A stretch of DNA of 64,000 nucleotides from Streptomyces sp. HB132 (GTDB lineage: Bacteria; Actinomycetota; Actinomycetes; Streptomycetales; Streptomycetaceae): NCBI RefSeq assembly GCF_016909575.1, contig NZ_JAFBGA010000003.1, positions 310,001 through 374,000 on the forward strand, read 5' to 3'. The translations under genes and the position numbers were made by a program. Shown here piece by piece: positions 38,267 through 46,658 of the stretch (its first letter is position 1; every line of letters begins with the position of its first letter). The notes beneath the pieces are model-generated. The model was not told the origin of the DNA, did not search any database, and was given only the letters and a program-made list of their open reading frames with translations.

Positions 38267-39619
38267 CTACTGGTCGCGGTACATCTCGGCGACCAGGAAG
38301 GCCAGGTCGAGGGACTGGCTGCGGTTGAGGCGCGGGTCGCAGGCGGTCTCGTAGCGCTGGTGCAGATCGTCCACGAAGATCTCGTGGCCGCCGCCGACGC
38401 ACTCGGTGACGTCGTCGCCGGTCAGCTCGACGTGGATGCCGCCCGGGTGCGTGCCGAGGTCCTTGTGGACCTCGAAGAAGCCCTTGACCTCGTCCAGGAC
38501 GTCGTCGAACCGGCGCGTCTTGTGGCCGGACGCGGCCTCGAAGGTGTTCCCGTGCATCGGGTCGGTCACCCAGACCACCGCGGCACCGGAAGCGGTGACC
38601 TTGTCCACCAGCTCGGGGAGCTTGTCGCGGACCTTGTCGGCGCCCATGCGGACGATGAAGGTCAGTCGGCCCGGCTCGCGCTCGGGGTCGAGGCGGTCGA
38701 TGTAGCCGAGGGCATCGTCGACGGTGGTCGTCGGTCCGAGCTTGACGCCGATGGGGTTGCGGACCTTCGAGGCGAACTCGATGTGCGCGCCGTCCATCTG
38801 CCGGGTGCGCTCACCGATCCAGACCATGTGGCCCGAGGTGTCGTACAGCTGACCGGTGCGCGAGTCGGTGCGGGTCAGCGACGACTCGTAGTCCAGCAGC
38901 AGTGCCTCGTGCGAGGCGTAGAACTCGACCGCCTTGAACTCGGCCGGGTCCGTGCCGCAGGCCTTCATGAAGTTCAGCGCGTTGTCGATCTCGCGGGCCA
39001 GGGCCTCGTAACGCTGCCCGGACGGCGAGGACTTCACGAAGTCCTGGTTCCAGGCGTGCACCTGGCGCAGGTCGGCGTAACCGCCGGTGGTGAAGGCGCG
39101 CACCAGGTTCAGCGTGGAGGCGGACGCGTGGTACATCTGCTTCAGCCGCTGGGGGTCCGGGATGCGGGCGGCCTCGGTGAACTCGAAGCCGTTGACGGAG
39201 TCGCCGCGGTAGGTCGGCAGGGTCACGCCGTCGCGGGTCTCGGTCGGCTTGGAGCGCGGCTTGGAGTACTGCCCGGCGATCCGGCCGATCTTGACGACCG
39301 GTACGGAGGCCGCGTACGTGAGGACGGCGCTCATCTGGAGCAGGGTCTTCAGCTTGGCGCGGATGTGCTCGGCGGACACGCCGTCGAAGGCCTCGGCGCA
39401 GTCGCCGCCCTGCAGCAGGAACGCCTCGCCCTTGGCGACGGCTCCCAGGCGGGCGCGCAGCTGGTCGCACTCGCCGGCGAAGACGAGCGGAGGATACGAC
39501 TCGAGGTCCGCGAGTACGTCGCGCAGAGCCTCGGCATCGGGGTACTCGGGCTGCTGCGCCGCGGGAAGGTCTCGCCAGGTGTGGCCACCGGCGACGGAGG
39601 TATTGGCGTTCACGGTCAC
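38267..39619 (-). CDS. aroH: Class II DAHP synthase (3-deoxy-7-phosphoheptulonate synthase)
   Basis: First enzyme of the shikimate pathway, joining PEP and erythrose 4-phosphate. The 450-residue product is of the plant-like class II: LPAAQQPEYPD, FLLQGGDCAEAFD (metal Cys), GRIAGQYSKPRS, PTYRGDSVN, RNPIGVKLGPTT, WVTDPMHGNT and GGIHVELTGDDVTEC. GTG 39619 is preferred, since TAATGT sits 7 bases upstream and suggests a leaderless transcript; GTG 39613 is also possible. Divergent from the Trp leader and anthranilate synthase gene. Some annotations call this gene aroG. Confidence 0.95.
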   Translation of the reverse strand: MTVNANTSVAGGHTWRDLPAAQQPEYPDAEALRDVLADLESYPPLVFAGECDQLRARLGAVAKGEAFLLQGGDCAEAFDGVSAEHIRAKLKTLLQMSAVLTYAASVPVVKIGRIAGQYSKPRSKPTETRDGVTLPTYRGDSVNGFEFTEAARIPDPQRLKQMYHASASTLNLVRAFTTGGYADLRQVHAWNQDFVKSSPSGQRYEALAREIDNALNFMKACGTDPAEFKAVEFYASHEALLLDYESSLTRTDSRTGQLYDTSGHMVWIGERTRQMDGAHIEFASKVRNPIGVKLGPTTTVDDALGYIDRLDPEREPGRLTFIVRMGADKVRDKLPELVDKVTASGAAVVWVTDPMHGNTFEAASGHKTRRFDDVLDEVKGFFEVHKDLGTHPGGIHVELTGDDVTECVGGGHEIFVDDLHQRYETACDPRLNRSQSLDLAFLVAEMYRDQ

Positions 39620-39716
39620 CTTGACAACATTACGGGGTCGGCAGTGCGCCGCCGTCCGCCCGCTCAACAGATGAGACACGCGCTCGTCCGTCGACCTCGT
39701 CCGCTAGACTGCCGGC

Positions 39717-39773
39717 ATGTTCGCGCAGACGACACGTAACTGGTGGTGGACCGCTCATCCGGCGGCCCGCTGA
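39717..39773 (+). CDS. trpL: Trp leader peptide
   Basis: ATG 39717 opens an 18-codon peptide, MFAQTTRNWWWTAHPAAR, ending at TGA 39771-39773. Three consecutive Trp codons at 39741-39749 are the hallmark of an attenuation leader. A TAGACT box (39705-39710) lies 6 bases upstream of the ATG, so the leader is probably translated from a leaderless or near-leaderless transcript. It sits 96 bases before the fused anthranilate synthase gene. Confidence 0.93.
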   Translation: MFAQTTRNWWWTAHPAAR

Positions 39774-39821
39774 TTCATCGCGCGTACAGACTTCGCGAAG
39801 GCCGCCCGAGGGGCGGCCTTC
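39761..39821 (+). promoter_or_regulatory. Trp attenuator: antiterminator and terminator
   Basis: Terminator stem: 39797-39807 with 39811-39821 (GAAGGCCGCCC / GGGCGGCCTTC), perfect, loop GAG. Antiterminator: GGCGGCC at 39761-39767 is complementary to GGCCGCC at 39800-39806 in the terminator's left arm. A ribosome stalled at the Trp codons leaves 39761-39767 free; one reaching the stop codon covers it, so the terminator forms when Trp is plentiful. Confidence 0.88.
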
Positions 39822-39869
39822 TCTGCGTTCAGGAGCCGGGAGCCGTTCCTCCGTCAAGAAGGAACGTCC

Positions 39870-41813
39870 ATGCCCGAGCCCACGCCCGCCCGTCCCCACC
39901 GCGCCGCCGACGTGCTGTCCGCGCTGTTCCGTGACGACTCACCGCCGTTCGCGCTGCTGCGCAGGCGCACGCCCGGCCGGGACCACGACACCGTCGAGGT
40001 CCTGACCGGCGAGGTGCGGGAGGTGGCCCGGCTAGCCGACATCCCGGTGGGCGAGCTGCCCGCGCTGGCCCTGGTGCCCTTCCGGCAGATCGCCGAGCGC
40101 GGTTTCGACGTACGCGACGACGGCACCCCGCTCGCGGTGCTGGTCGCCGACGAGGTGCACGAGCTGCCGCTGGCCGAGGTTCTCGCGCATCTGCCCGGCC
40201 ACGACGTGCGGGTCGAGGACGGTGCCTTCGACGTCCCCGACGAGGAGTACGCGGACGTCGTCCGGCGGGTCGTCGAGGACGAGATCGGGCGGGGCGAGGG
40301 CGCGAACTTCGTGATCCGGCGGACCTTCGGCGGCGAGATCCCCGGCTTCGGCCGGGCCGACGCGCTGGCCCTGTTCCGGCGGCTGCTGGCAGGTGAGCGC
40401 GGCGCGTACTGGACGTTCGTCGTGCACACGGGCGGCGGGGCCTCTCCGTCGGGGCGGCGGGCGACGGGCGGACGGACGCTGGTGGGCGCCAGTCCTGAGG
40501 TCCATGTGCGGATGTCCGGCGGGACCGTCGTGATGAATCCGATCAGCGGGACCTACCGCTACCCGGCCGAGGGGCCGACCGCCGAGGGCCTGCTGGCCTT
40601 CCTCGGCGACCGCAAGGAGACCGAGGAGCTCTCCATGGTCGTCGACGAGGAGCTGAAGATGATGTGCACCGTGGGCGACATGGGCGGTGTGGTGGTCGGG
40701 CCTCGGCTGAAGGAGATGGCTCACCTCGCGCACACGGAGTACGAGTTGCGCGGGCGCTCCTCGCTGGACGTGCGGGAGGTCCTGAAGGAGACCATGTTCG
40801 CGGCGACGGTCACCGGATCCCCCGTGCAGAACGCCTGCCGGGTGATCGAGCGGTACGAGCCGGAGGGCCGCGGTTACTACGCCGGCGCCCTGGCACTGGT
40901 GAGCCGGGAGCCCGGAGGGGCGCAGACGCTGGACTCTCCGATCCTGATCCGTACCGCCGACATCTCGGCGGCGGGCCGGCTGAGCGTGCCGGTGGGGGCG
41001 ACGCTCGTGCGCCACTCCGATCCGGCGGGGGAGGTCGCCGAGACGCATGCGAAGGCGGCGGGTGTGCTGGCGGCGCTGGGTGTCCGGCCGGGCCGGCCGG
41101 GGTCGGAGGCCGGCCGGCCGCGACTCGCCTCCGATCCGCGGGTGAGGGCGGCCCTGGACGACCGGCGCGGCGGGCTGGCCCCCTTCTGGCTGCGGATGCA
41201 GGAGCGCACCCGCGACCTGACCGGGCACGCGCTGGTGGTGGACGGCGAGGACACCTTCACGGCGATGCTGGCGCATCTGCTGCGGTCCTCGGGCCTCACG
41301 GTGTCGGTGCGCCGGTTCGACGAGCCGGGCCTGCGCGAGACCGTACGGGCGCACACGGGGCCGGTGGTGCTGGGGCCCGGCCCCGGCGACCCGGCGGACA
41401 CGGCCGATCCGAAGATGCGGCTGCTGCGGGGGCTGGCCGCCGAGCTCGTACGCGAACACCGGCACGGGCTGCTCGGTGTCTGCCTCGGCCATGAGCTGAT
41501 CGCGGCGGAGCTGGGCCTGGAGATCGCACGGAAGTCCGTGCCGTACCAGGGGGCGCAGACCCGGATCGATCTGTTCGGCAGGCCCGAGACGGTCGGCTTC
41601 TACAACAGCTTCACCGCGCTCTGTGACGAGGCTGCGGCCACGGAACTGGGCGCGCACGGCATCGAGGCGAGCAGGGACCCGGCCTCCGGCGAACTGCACG
41701 CGTTGCGCGGCCGGGGTTTCGCCTCGGTGCAGTTCCACCCGGAGTCGGTGCTGACGCTGCGCGGCGCCGCGATCGTGACCGGACTGCTGGCGGCGCTGCC
41801 GGTACCCGGCTGA
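39870..41813 (+). CDS. trpEG: Fused anthranilate synthase TrpE-TrpG
   Basis: 647-residue fusion. Residues about 1-400 are the chorismate-binding TrpE part (SGTYRYPAEGPT, DRKETEELSMVVDEELK, MCTVGDMGG, FAATVTGSPVQNACRVI, GRGYYAGAL, RTADIS). About 440-647 are a class I glutamine amidotransferase with nucleophile Cys in GVCLGHELIAAE and the His-Glu pair in VQFHPES. The layout equals the trpE(G) described in S. venezuelae and resembles PhzE. The N-terminal Trp-binding LLES motif of feedback-sensitive TrpE reads FALLRRR here. The leader attenuator indicates control by charged tRNA-Trp. Confidence 0.93.
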   Translation: MPEPTPARPHRAADVLSALFRDDSPPFALLRRRTPGRDHDTVEVLTGEVREVARLADIPVGELPALALVPFRQIAERGFDVRDDGTPLAVLVADEVHELPLAEVLAHLPGHDVRVEDGAFDVPDEEYADVVRRVVEDEIGRGEGANFVIRRTFGGEIPGFGRADALALFRRLLAGERGAYWTFVVHTGGGASPSGRRATGGRTLVGASPEVHVRMSGGTVVMNPISGTYRYPAEGPTAEGLLAFLGDRKETEELSMVVDEELKMMCTVGDMGGVVVGPRLKEMAHLAHTEYELRGRSSLDVREVLKETMFAATVTGSPVQNACRVIERYEPEGRGYYAGALALVSREPGGAQTLDSPILIRTADISAAGRLSVPVGATLVRHSDPAGEVAETHAKAAGVLAALGVRPGRPGSEAGRPRLASDPRVRAALDDRRGGLAPFWLRMQERTRDLTGHALVVDGEDTFTAMLAHLLRSSGLTVSVRRFDEPGLRETVRAHTGPVVLGPGPGDPADTADPKMRLLRGLAAELVREHRHGLLGVCLGHELIAAELGLEIARKSVPYQGAQTRIDLFGRPETVGFYNSFTALCDEAAATELGAHGIEASRDPASGELHALRGRGFASVQFHPESVLTLRGAAIVTGLLAALPVPG

Positions 41814-41818
41814 GGAGG

Positions 41819-41837
41819 GGGCGGGTACGTCCCGCCC
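41819..41837. terminator. Short hairpin after trpEG
   Basis: GGGCGGG (41819-41825) and CCCGCCC (41831-41837) pair perfectly around a 5-base loop, between the convergent trpEG and dehydrogenase stops. Short, but well placed to end both transcripts. Confidence 0.55.
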
Positions 41838-41843
41838 GGCGGT

Positions 41844-42848
41844 CTACCGCGTGGGAGGCGCAGGGACCAGGAAGTTGTCGCTGCGCCGGCCCGCCAGGTG
41901 GTCGACGACGTTCCGCACGGTGGCGTCGATGATCTGTTCCACGGCGTCACGCGTGTAGTACGCCTGGTGCGAGGTCACGATGACGTTGGGGAACGTGACG
42001 AGCCGGGCGAGGGTGTCGTCGTCGATGCCCTCCACCGACTTGTCGACGTAGAAGAGTCCGGCCTCCGCCTCGTAGACGTCGAGCCCGACACCGGTGAACC
42101 GGCCGCTCCTCAGCTCGGTGACCAGTGCGCGGCTGTCGATGAGGCCGCCCCGGCTGGAGTTGACCATGATCGCGTCGTCCTTCATCACGGACAGGGCTTC
42201 CCGGCCGATGATGTGCTGGGTGGCCGGCAGCAGCGGTACGTGGAGGCTGATCAGATCGGACTCGGCGAGGAGCTGTTCCTTGTCCACGTACCTCATGCCG
42301 AGTGCGGTGCAGGCAGGGTTCTCGACGAGGTCCCAGCCCAGCAGATCCATGCCGAACCCGTGGGCGATCCGGGTGAACGCCTCACCGATCTTCCCGGTGC
42401 CGACCACTCCGGCCGTCCGGCCGTGCATGTCCCGGCCGAGGAGCCCGTCGAGCCGGAAGTCGAAGTCCCGGGTGCGGCTCACCGCGCGGACGATACGGCG
42501 GTTGACCGCCATGGCCAGGGCCCAGGCGAATTCGGCGACCGAGTACGGCGAGTAGTACGAGACCCGGGCCACGCGCAGGGCCAGGCGTTCGGCGACGTCG
42601 AGGTCGATGTTGTTGAAGCCGGTGGAGCGCTGGGCGATCATCTGCGTGCCGCCCGCCGCGAGGGTCTGCAGCACCTTGCCGCCGAGATCCGCGTTGACGC
42701 TGGTGGAGATGATCTCGTAGCCCGCGGCGATCGGGGCGGTGTCCTCGGTGAGGAAGACGTCCAGGCAACGGACGTCGTGCAGACCGGCGAAGGCCTTCTC
42801 GATCAGCGGCTGCTCGTCGGACTGCACGCCGAATGCCAGGATTTCCAC
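41844..42848 (-). CDS. D-2-hydroxyacid dehydrogenase (D-lactate dehydrogenase-like)
   Basis: 334-residue NAD-dependent dehydrogenase. The NAD fold is GRTAGVVGTGKIGEAFTRIA; catalytic Arg is in NSSRGGLIDSRAL, and the His in TSHQAYYTRDAV, with the Glu of GLDVYEAEAG. STGFNNIDLDVAERL and SVAEFAWALAM are family blocks. Closest in layout to D-lactate dehydrogenases (LdhA). GTG 42848 follows GGGAGAC. It lies downstream of the two-component genes by about 107 bases, possibly as a separate unit. Confidence 0.9.
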   Translation of the reverse strand: MEILAFGVQSDEQPLIEKAFAGLHDVRCLDVFLTEDTAPIAAGYEIISTSVNADLGGKVLQTLAAGGTQMIAQRSTGFNNIDLDVAERLALRVARVSYYSPYSVAEFAWALAMAVNRRIVRAVSRTRDFDFRLDGLLGRDMHGRTAGVVGTGKIGEAFTRIAHGFGMDLLGWDLVENPACTALGMRYVDKEQLLAESDLISLHVPLLPATQHIIGREALSVMKDDAIMVNSSRGGLIDSRALVTELRSGRFTGVGLDVYEAEAGLFYVDKSVEGIDDDTLARLVTFPNVIVTSHQAYYTRDAVEQIIDATVRNVVDHLAGRRSDNFLVPAPPTR

Positions 42849-42955
42849 GACGTCTCCCGGGTGAGGGGGTGGGGGCCGTACCTCGCGAATATACGGTCCG
42901 GCTCCCGGCGGCGCCGCCCGGCCGGAGCGGTTCCGGCCGACGCGGAACCAGCCCG

Positions 42956-43648
42956 TCAGACGTCGTCGAGGCCGGCCTCGATGGCGTAGCGCACGAGCTC
43001 CACCCGGTTGTGCAGCTGGAGCTTGCCCAGGGTGTTCTGGACGTGGTTCTGCACGGTCCGGTGGGAGATGACCAGCCGCTCGGCGATCTGCTTGTACGAG
43101 AGCCCCTTGGCCACCAGCCGCAGGACCTCCGTCTCGCGGTCGGTGAGCTGCGGGACCTTCGGACGGTCGGGGGCGGCGGGGGCCGGGTCGGAGGCGAGCC
43201 GGCGGTATTCACCGAGGACCAGTCCGGCGAGGCCCGGAGTGAAGACGGGGTCGCCCGCCGCGGTGGCGCGCACGGCGTCGGTCAGCTCCTGGGTGCTGGC
43301 CGACTTGAGCAGATAACCGGTGGCGCCCGACTTCACCGCCTCCAGGACATCGGCGTGCTCACCGCTGGCGGAGAGCACCAGGACGCGCAGCCCGGGGTGG
43401 GAGCCGACGAGCTCCTTGCAGACCTGGACCCCGGGCATCCCCGGCAGATTGAGGTCGAGCACCAGGACGTCGGGCACGGCGGCCCTGGCCCGGCGCACCG
43501 CGCCCGGGCCGTCGCCGGCGGTCGCGACCACGTCGAATCCGGACTCGGCGAGGTCGCGGGCCACGGCGTCGCGCCACATCGGGTGGTCGTCGACGACCAT
43601 CACCTTGATGGTCGTTTCCTCTGCTGCCTGCGTGTTCGGTGTACTCAT
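42956..43648 (-). CDS. macR: MacR-like LuxR-type response regulator
   Basis: 230-residue NarL-family regulator. Receiver: acidic pair Asp20-Asp21 (VMVVDDHPMW), phosphoacceptor Asp65 in VLVLDLNLPG, and the Lys in GYLLKSAST. The C-terminal HTH is LTDRETEVLRLVAKGLSYKQ and VISHRTVQNHVQNTL. ATG 43648 overlaps the kinase stop in ATGA. By position it equals the S. coelicolor MacR of the MacRS system, reported to control morphogenic membrane proteins; I assign the name by synteny and memory, not by search. Confidence 0.88.
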   Translation of the reverse strand: MSTPNTQAAEETTIKVMVVDDHPMWRDAVARDLAESGFDVVATAGDGPGAVRRARAAVPDVLVLDLNLPGMPGVQVCKELVGSHPGLRVLVLSASGEHADVLEAVKSGATGYLLKSASTQELTDAVRATAAGDPVFTPGLAGLVLGEYRRLASDPAPAAPDRPKVPQLTDRETEVLRLVAKGLSYKQIAERLVISHRTVQNHVQNTLGKLQLHNRVELVRYAIEAGLDDV

Positions 43649-44919
43649 CGGGCCGATCCTGCCTTCCCCCGTGAAACCTTCGGAACCTTCAACTCGACCT
43701 CGGTGCCCTGGCCGGGCACCGAGATCAGCTCTGCCGTACCGCCCAGATCGCGCAGCCGGCCGCGGATCGACAGGGCGACGCCGAGGCGGCCCTCCCCCTC
43801 CGCCTGGTCGAGCCTGCCCTCCGGGATGCCCGGGCCGTCGTCCCGGACGGTGACGATCACCGCGTCCGGTTCGTCCTCGACCAGGATCCACGCCTGGGCG
43901 TCGGGCCCCGCGTGGACCCGGACGTTGTCCAGCGCGGCACTGACGGCGGCGGCGAGTTCACGTGCCGCCCCGGCCGCGAGCAGCACCGGGGCGCCGGGCT
44001 CCGAGAAGGTGACCCGGGCTCCGGCGTGCCGGGCGAGCAGGGCGCGCAGGTCGGAGTCGGGGCTCTCCGTCCCGTCGGTCTCCACCGTGCGGACGACCGC
44101 GCCGTCGGCACTGTCCTCGGAGACCCGGGTCGTGGGCACCAGTCCGCTGGAGACCAGGGTCCGCAGCGCGACCTCCTGCTCCCCGGCCATCCGGCCGAGC
44201 TCCGCGGCCTCGCCGCCCAGGGCCGTGCCGCGCCGCTGGACCATGGCCAGGACCTGGAGGACGCTGTCGTGGATGTCGCGGGCGAGCCGCTCCCGCTCCC
44301 GGGTGGCGGCCTCGATCTCCAGGGCGCGGGCCAGGGTGCGCTCACTGGCGCGGGCCACCTCGACGACGTAGCCGATGGCGATGGAGGCGACCCAGACGAG
44401 CACCACGTTGTGGAAGGTGTCCTCGCTGGGCTCTCCGCGCTCGATGATGTTGGCGACGGCGACGAGGGTCGAGGCGAAGGCCGCCCAGCGCCAGCCTCCC
44501 TTGAGGGCGAAGGCGAGGACGGAGCCCGCAGTCCAGATCGAGGGAAGCGTCGGGCCGTCCATGTGCTGAGCGTCGAAGTCGGCGAGCGGCGTCACGAGGA
44601 TGCCCGTCAGGGCGACGGTGAGGTCCGCGCCCAGGAAGCGTTTGGTGCAGTTCGCAGCGTTGGCCACCCGGGGAAGCGTGACGAGCGTCCAGAGGGCGAG
44701 GAAGGCCAGGAAGGCGACGGCCACCCAGGGCCGTTCGTACTTGGCGTGGCCGAAGCCCGCGAGCAGCCCGGCGTAGCCCAGCGTCAGCACCCGGTACGCG
44801 GTGAGGGCGCGCCAGAGGGGCTGCTCGACCGACATCCGCACGACCCTTTCGCGCCTGGCCATGTGCCCCGTGCCCCCTCCCCCGGTTCCCGCCCCTGCCA
44901 TGCTGCCTTCTCCGGACAT
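43645..44919 (-). CDS. macS: MacS-like sensor histidine kinase
   Basis: 424-residue membrane kinase of the NarL-partner type. About five membrane segments span residues 35-185; a short coiled stretch leads into the phosphoacceptor RERLARDIHDSVLQVLAM, where the His is modified. The ATPase domain shows ALDNVRVHAG (N box) and VTVRDDGPGIPEGRL (G box), and ends LGGTAELISVPGQGTEVELK. No extracytoplasmic sensor domain of note, so it may sense the membrane itself. It overlaps macR and is 12 bases after the PlsC-like gene. Start may be internal (second Met at about residue 20). Confidence 0.88.
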   Translation of the reverse strand: MSGEGSMAGAGTGGGGTGHMARRERVVRMSVEQPLWRALTAYRVLTLGYAGLLAGFGHAKYERPWVAVAFLAFLALWTLVTLPRVANAANCTKRFLGADLTVALTGILVTPLADFDAQHMDGPTLPSIWTAGSVLAFALKGGWRWAAFASTLVAVANIIERGEPSEDTFHNVVLVWVASIAIGYVVEVARASERTLARALEIEAATRERERLARDIHDSVLQVLAMVQRRGTALGGEAAELGRMAGEQEVALRTLVSSGLVPTTRVSEDSADGAVVRTVETDGTESPDSDLRALLARHAGARVTFSEPGAPVLLAAGAARELAAAVSAALDNVRVHAGPDAQAWILVEDEPDAVIVTVRDDGPGIPEGRLDQAEGEGRLGVALSIRGRLRDLGGTAELISVPGQGTEVELKVPKVSRGKAGSAR

Positions 44920-44931
44920 CCGGAGACGCCC

Positions 44932-45651
44932 CTACGCGCCGGACCGTTCCTGGCCCTTCTTCTTCGCCTCCTCGGCGATCTGCCGCTTGGCCGCGGTCGC
45001 GTAGACGTCGACGTACTCCTGGCCGGAGAGCTTCATGATCTCGTACATGACCTCGTCGGTCACCGAGCGCAGGATGAAGCGGTCGCCGTCCATGCCCTGG
45101 TACCGGGTGAAGTCCAGCGGCTCGCCGATCCTGATGCCCGGCCGCATCAGCTTGGGCACCACCTGGCCCGGCGGCTGGATCTTCTCCGTGTCGATCATCG
45201 CCACGGGAATGACGGGCGCGCCGGTGGCGAGGGCCACCCTGGCGAGGCCCCCGGGCTTGCCCCGATAGAGCCGTCCGTCGGGTGACCGGGTGCCCTCCGG
45301 GTAGATGCCGAAGAGCCCGCCGCTCTCGATCACCTGGATGCCCGCCCTGATCGCCGCCTCGCCGGCACCGCGGCCGCCCGAACGGTCCACCGGGAGCTGT
45401 CCCACGCCCTTGAAGAAGGCGGCGGTGAGCTTGCCCTTCACACCGGGCGCGGTGAAGTACTCCGCCTTGGCGATGAAGGTCACCTTGCGGTCGAGGACCG
45501 CCGGCAGGAAGAAGGAGTCGGAGAACGACAGATGGTTGCTCGCGAGGATCGCCGGCCCGTGTGCGGGAATGTTCTCCAGACCCTCCACCCACGGCCTGAA
45601 GGCGAGCTTCAGGGACCCGCCGATGGAGAACTTCATTGCGCCGTAGATCAA
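44932..45651 (-). CDS. PlsC-family 1-acylglycerol-3-phosphate acyltransferase
   Basis: 239-residue membrane-associated acyltransferase of phospholipid synthesis. The catalytic NHLSFSDSFFLP contains the HX4D motif and GIYPEGTRSPDGRLYRGKPG the acceptor-binding PEGTRS. The TTG start at 45651 has an ideal AGGAGG 8 bases upstream; ATG 45636 is the alternative but is badly spaced from that site. It leads a probable operon with macS and macR. In mycobacteria the gene at the comparable place, Rv2182c, is also a PlsC-type acyltransferase linked to lysophospholipid processing. Confidence 0.9.
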   Translation of the reverse strand: MIYGAMKFSIGGSLKLAFRPWVEGLENIPAHGPAILASNHLSFSDSFFLPAVLDRKVTFIAKAEYFTAPGVKGKLTAAFFKGVGQLPVDRSGGRGAGEAAIRAGIQVIESGGLFGIYPEGTRSPDGRLYRGKPGGLARVALATGAPVIPVAMIDTEKIQPPGQVVPKLMRPGIRIGEPLDFTRYQGMDGDRFILRSVTDEVMYEIMKLSGQEYVDVYATAAKRQIAEEAKKKGQERSGA

Positions 45652-45878
45652 CTCTGGTGCCTCCTGTGTGCCGTCCGGAAGACCTTAGCCTGTGGAACCG
45701 CGGCCTCCCCCGTCCGCCCGGGACGGCCTCCCCCACCGGCGCTCCCCGCGGCCGCCCCGCGGGTGGTGGGCGCTCGGGCGGTGACGGCCCTGGTCGGTGT
45801 CGGTCCGGTCGCGTACGGTGAAGTAATCCTTTTGCACACCCCCCGCACCCCGCCCCGCTTCATGAACAGGAGACCCCG

Positions 45879-46658
45879 GTGCCGGTCCTCCCTGGAGCCG
45901 AGCCGTTCCGCCACGAGGGCGGAGAGGTCGGCGTCCTCCTCTGTCACGGATTCACGGGTTCGCCGCAGTCGCTGCGCCCCTGGGCCGACTACCTGGCGGA
46001 GCGCGGACTCACCGTGTCCCTCCCGCTGCTGCCCGGCCACGGAACCCGCTGGGAGGACATGGCGGTCACGGGCTGGCAGGACTGGTACGCGGAGGTGGAC
46101 CGGGAGCTGCGCCTGCTGCGGGCGCGGTGCGCGCAGGTCTTCGTCTTCGGCCTGTCCATGGGCGGCGCCCTGGCTCTGCGCCTCGCCGCGAAGCACGGGG
46201 ACGAGATCGCGGGCCTGGTGCTGGTGAACCCCGCGAACAAGGTGCACGGCCTGTCGGCGTACGCCCTGCCGGTGGCCCGGCATGTGGTGCGGACGACGAA
46301 GGGCCTGACCAGCGACATCGCGTTGGAGGGCGCCGAGGAGGTCGGCTACGACCGGGTGCCGCTTCACGCCGCCCACTCCGTGCGGGCGTTCTTCCGTCTG
46401 GTCGACGCCGATCTGCCTCAGGTCACCCAGCCGCTCGTGCTGCTGCACAGTCCGCAGGACCATGTCGTGCCGCCGGCCGACTCGGCGCGGATCCTCAGCC
46501 GGGTCTCGTCCAGGGATGTCGAGGAGATCCTCCTGGAACAGAGCTACCACGTGGCGACGTTGGACCATGATGCGGAGCGGATCTTCGACGAGAGTTACCG
46601 GTTCGTCGACCGCCTCGCACCCAACGCTGGCAAGAAGGGGAGCACGTCCGGTGGCTGA
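45879..46658 (+). CDS. Alpha/beta hydrolase (carboxylesterase/lipase type)
   Basis: 259-residue hydrolase resembling Est30-like carboxylesterases. The oxyanion region is GVLLCHGFTGSPQSLRPWA; the nucleophile elbow FVFGLSMGGALAL (G-x-S-x-G); the acid in HSPQDHVVPPADS; and the His in EQSYHVATLDHD. GTG 45879 follows AGGAGA. It is divergent from the PlsC gene, and the next gene starts inside its last codons. Substrate is probably a monoacyl ester, which is a guess from the family. Confidence 0.9.
   Translation: MPVLPGAEPFRHEGGEVGVLLCHGFTGSPQSLRPWADYLAERGLTVSLPLLPGHGTRWEDMAVTGWQDWYAEVDRELRLLRARCAQVFVFGLSMGGALALRLAAKHGDEIAGLVLVNPANKVHGLSAYALPVARHVVRTTKGLTSDIALEGAEEVGYDRVPLHAAHSVRAFFRLVDADLPQVTQPLVLLHSPQDHVVPPADSARILSRVSSRDVEEILLEQSYHVATLDHDAERIFDESYRFVDRLAPNAGKKGSTSGG

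Noticed and set aside
43636..43660. MacR binding palindrome near the macR start
   Set aside because: Only the right half (GTACTCA) of the reported TGAGTAC-n2-GTACTCA site is present, and it overlaps the start codon.
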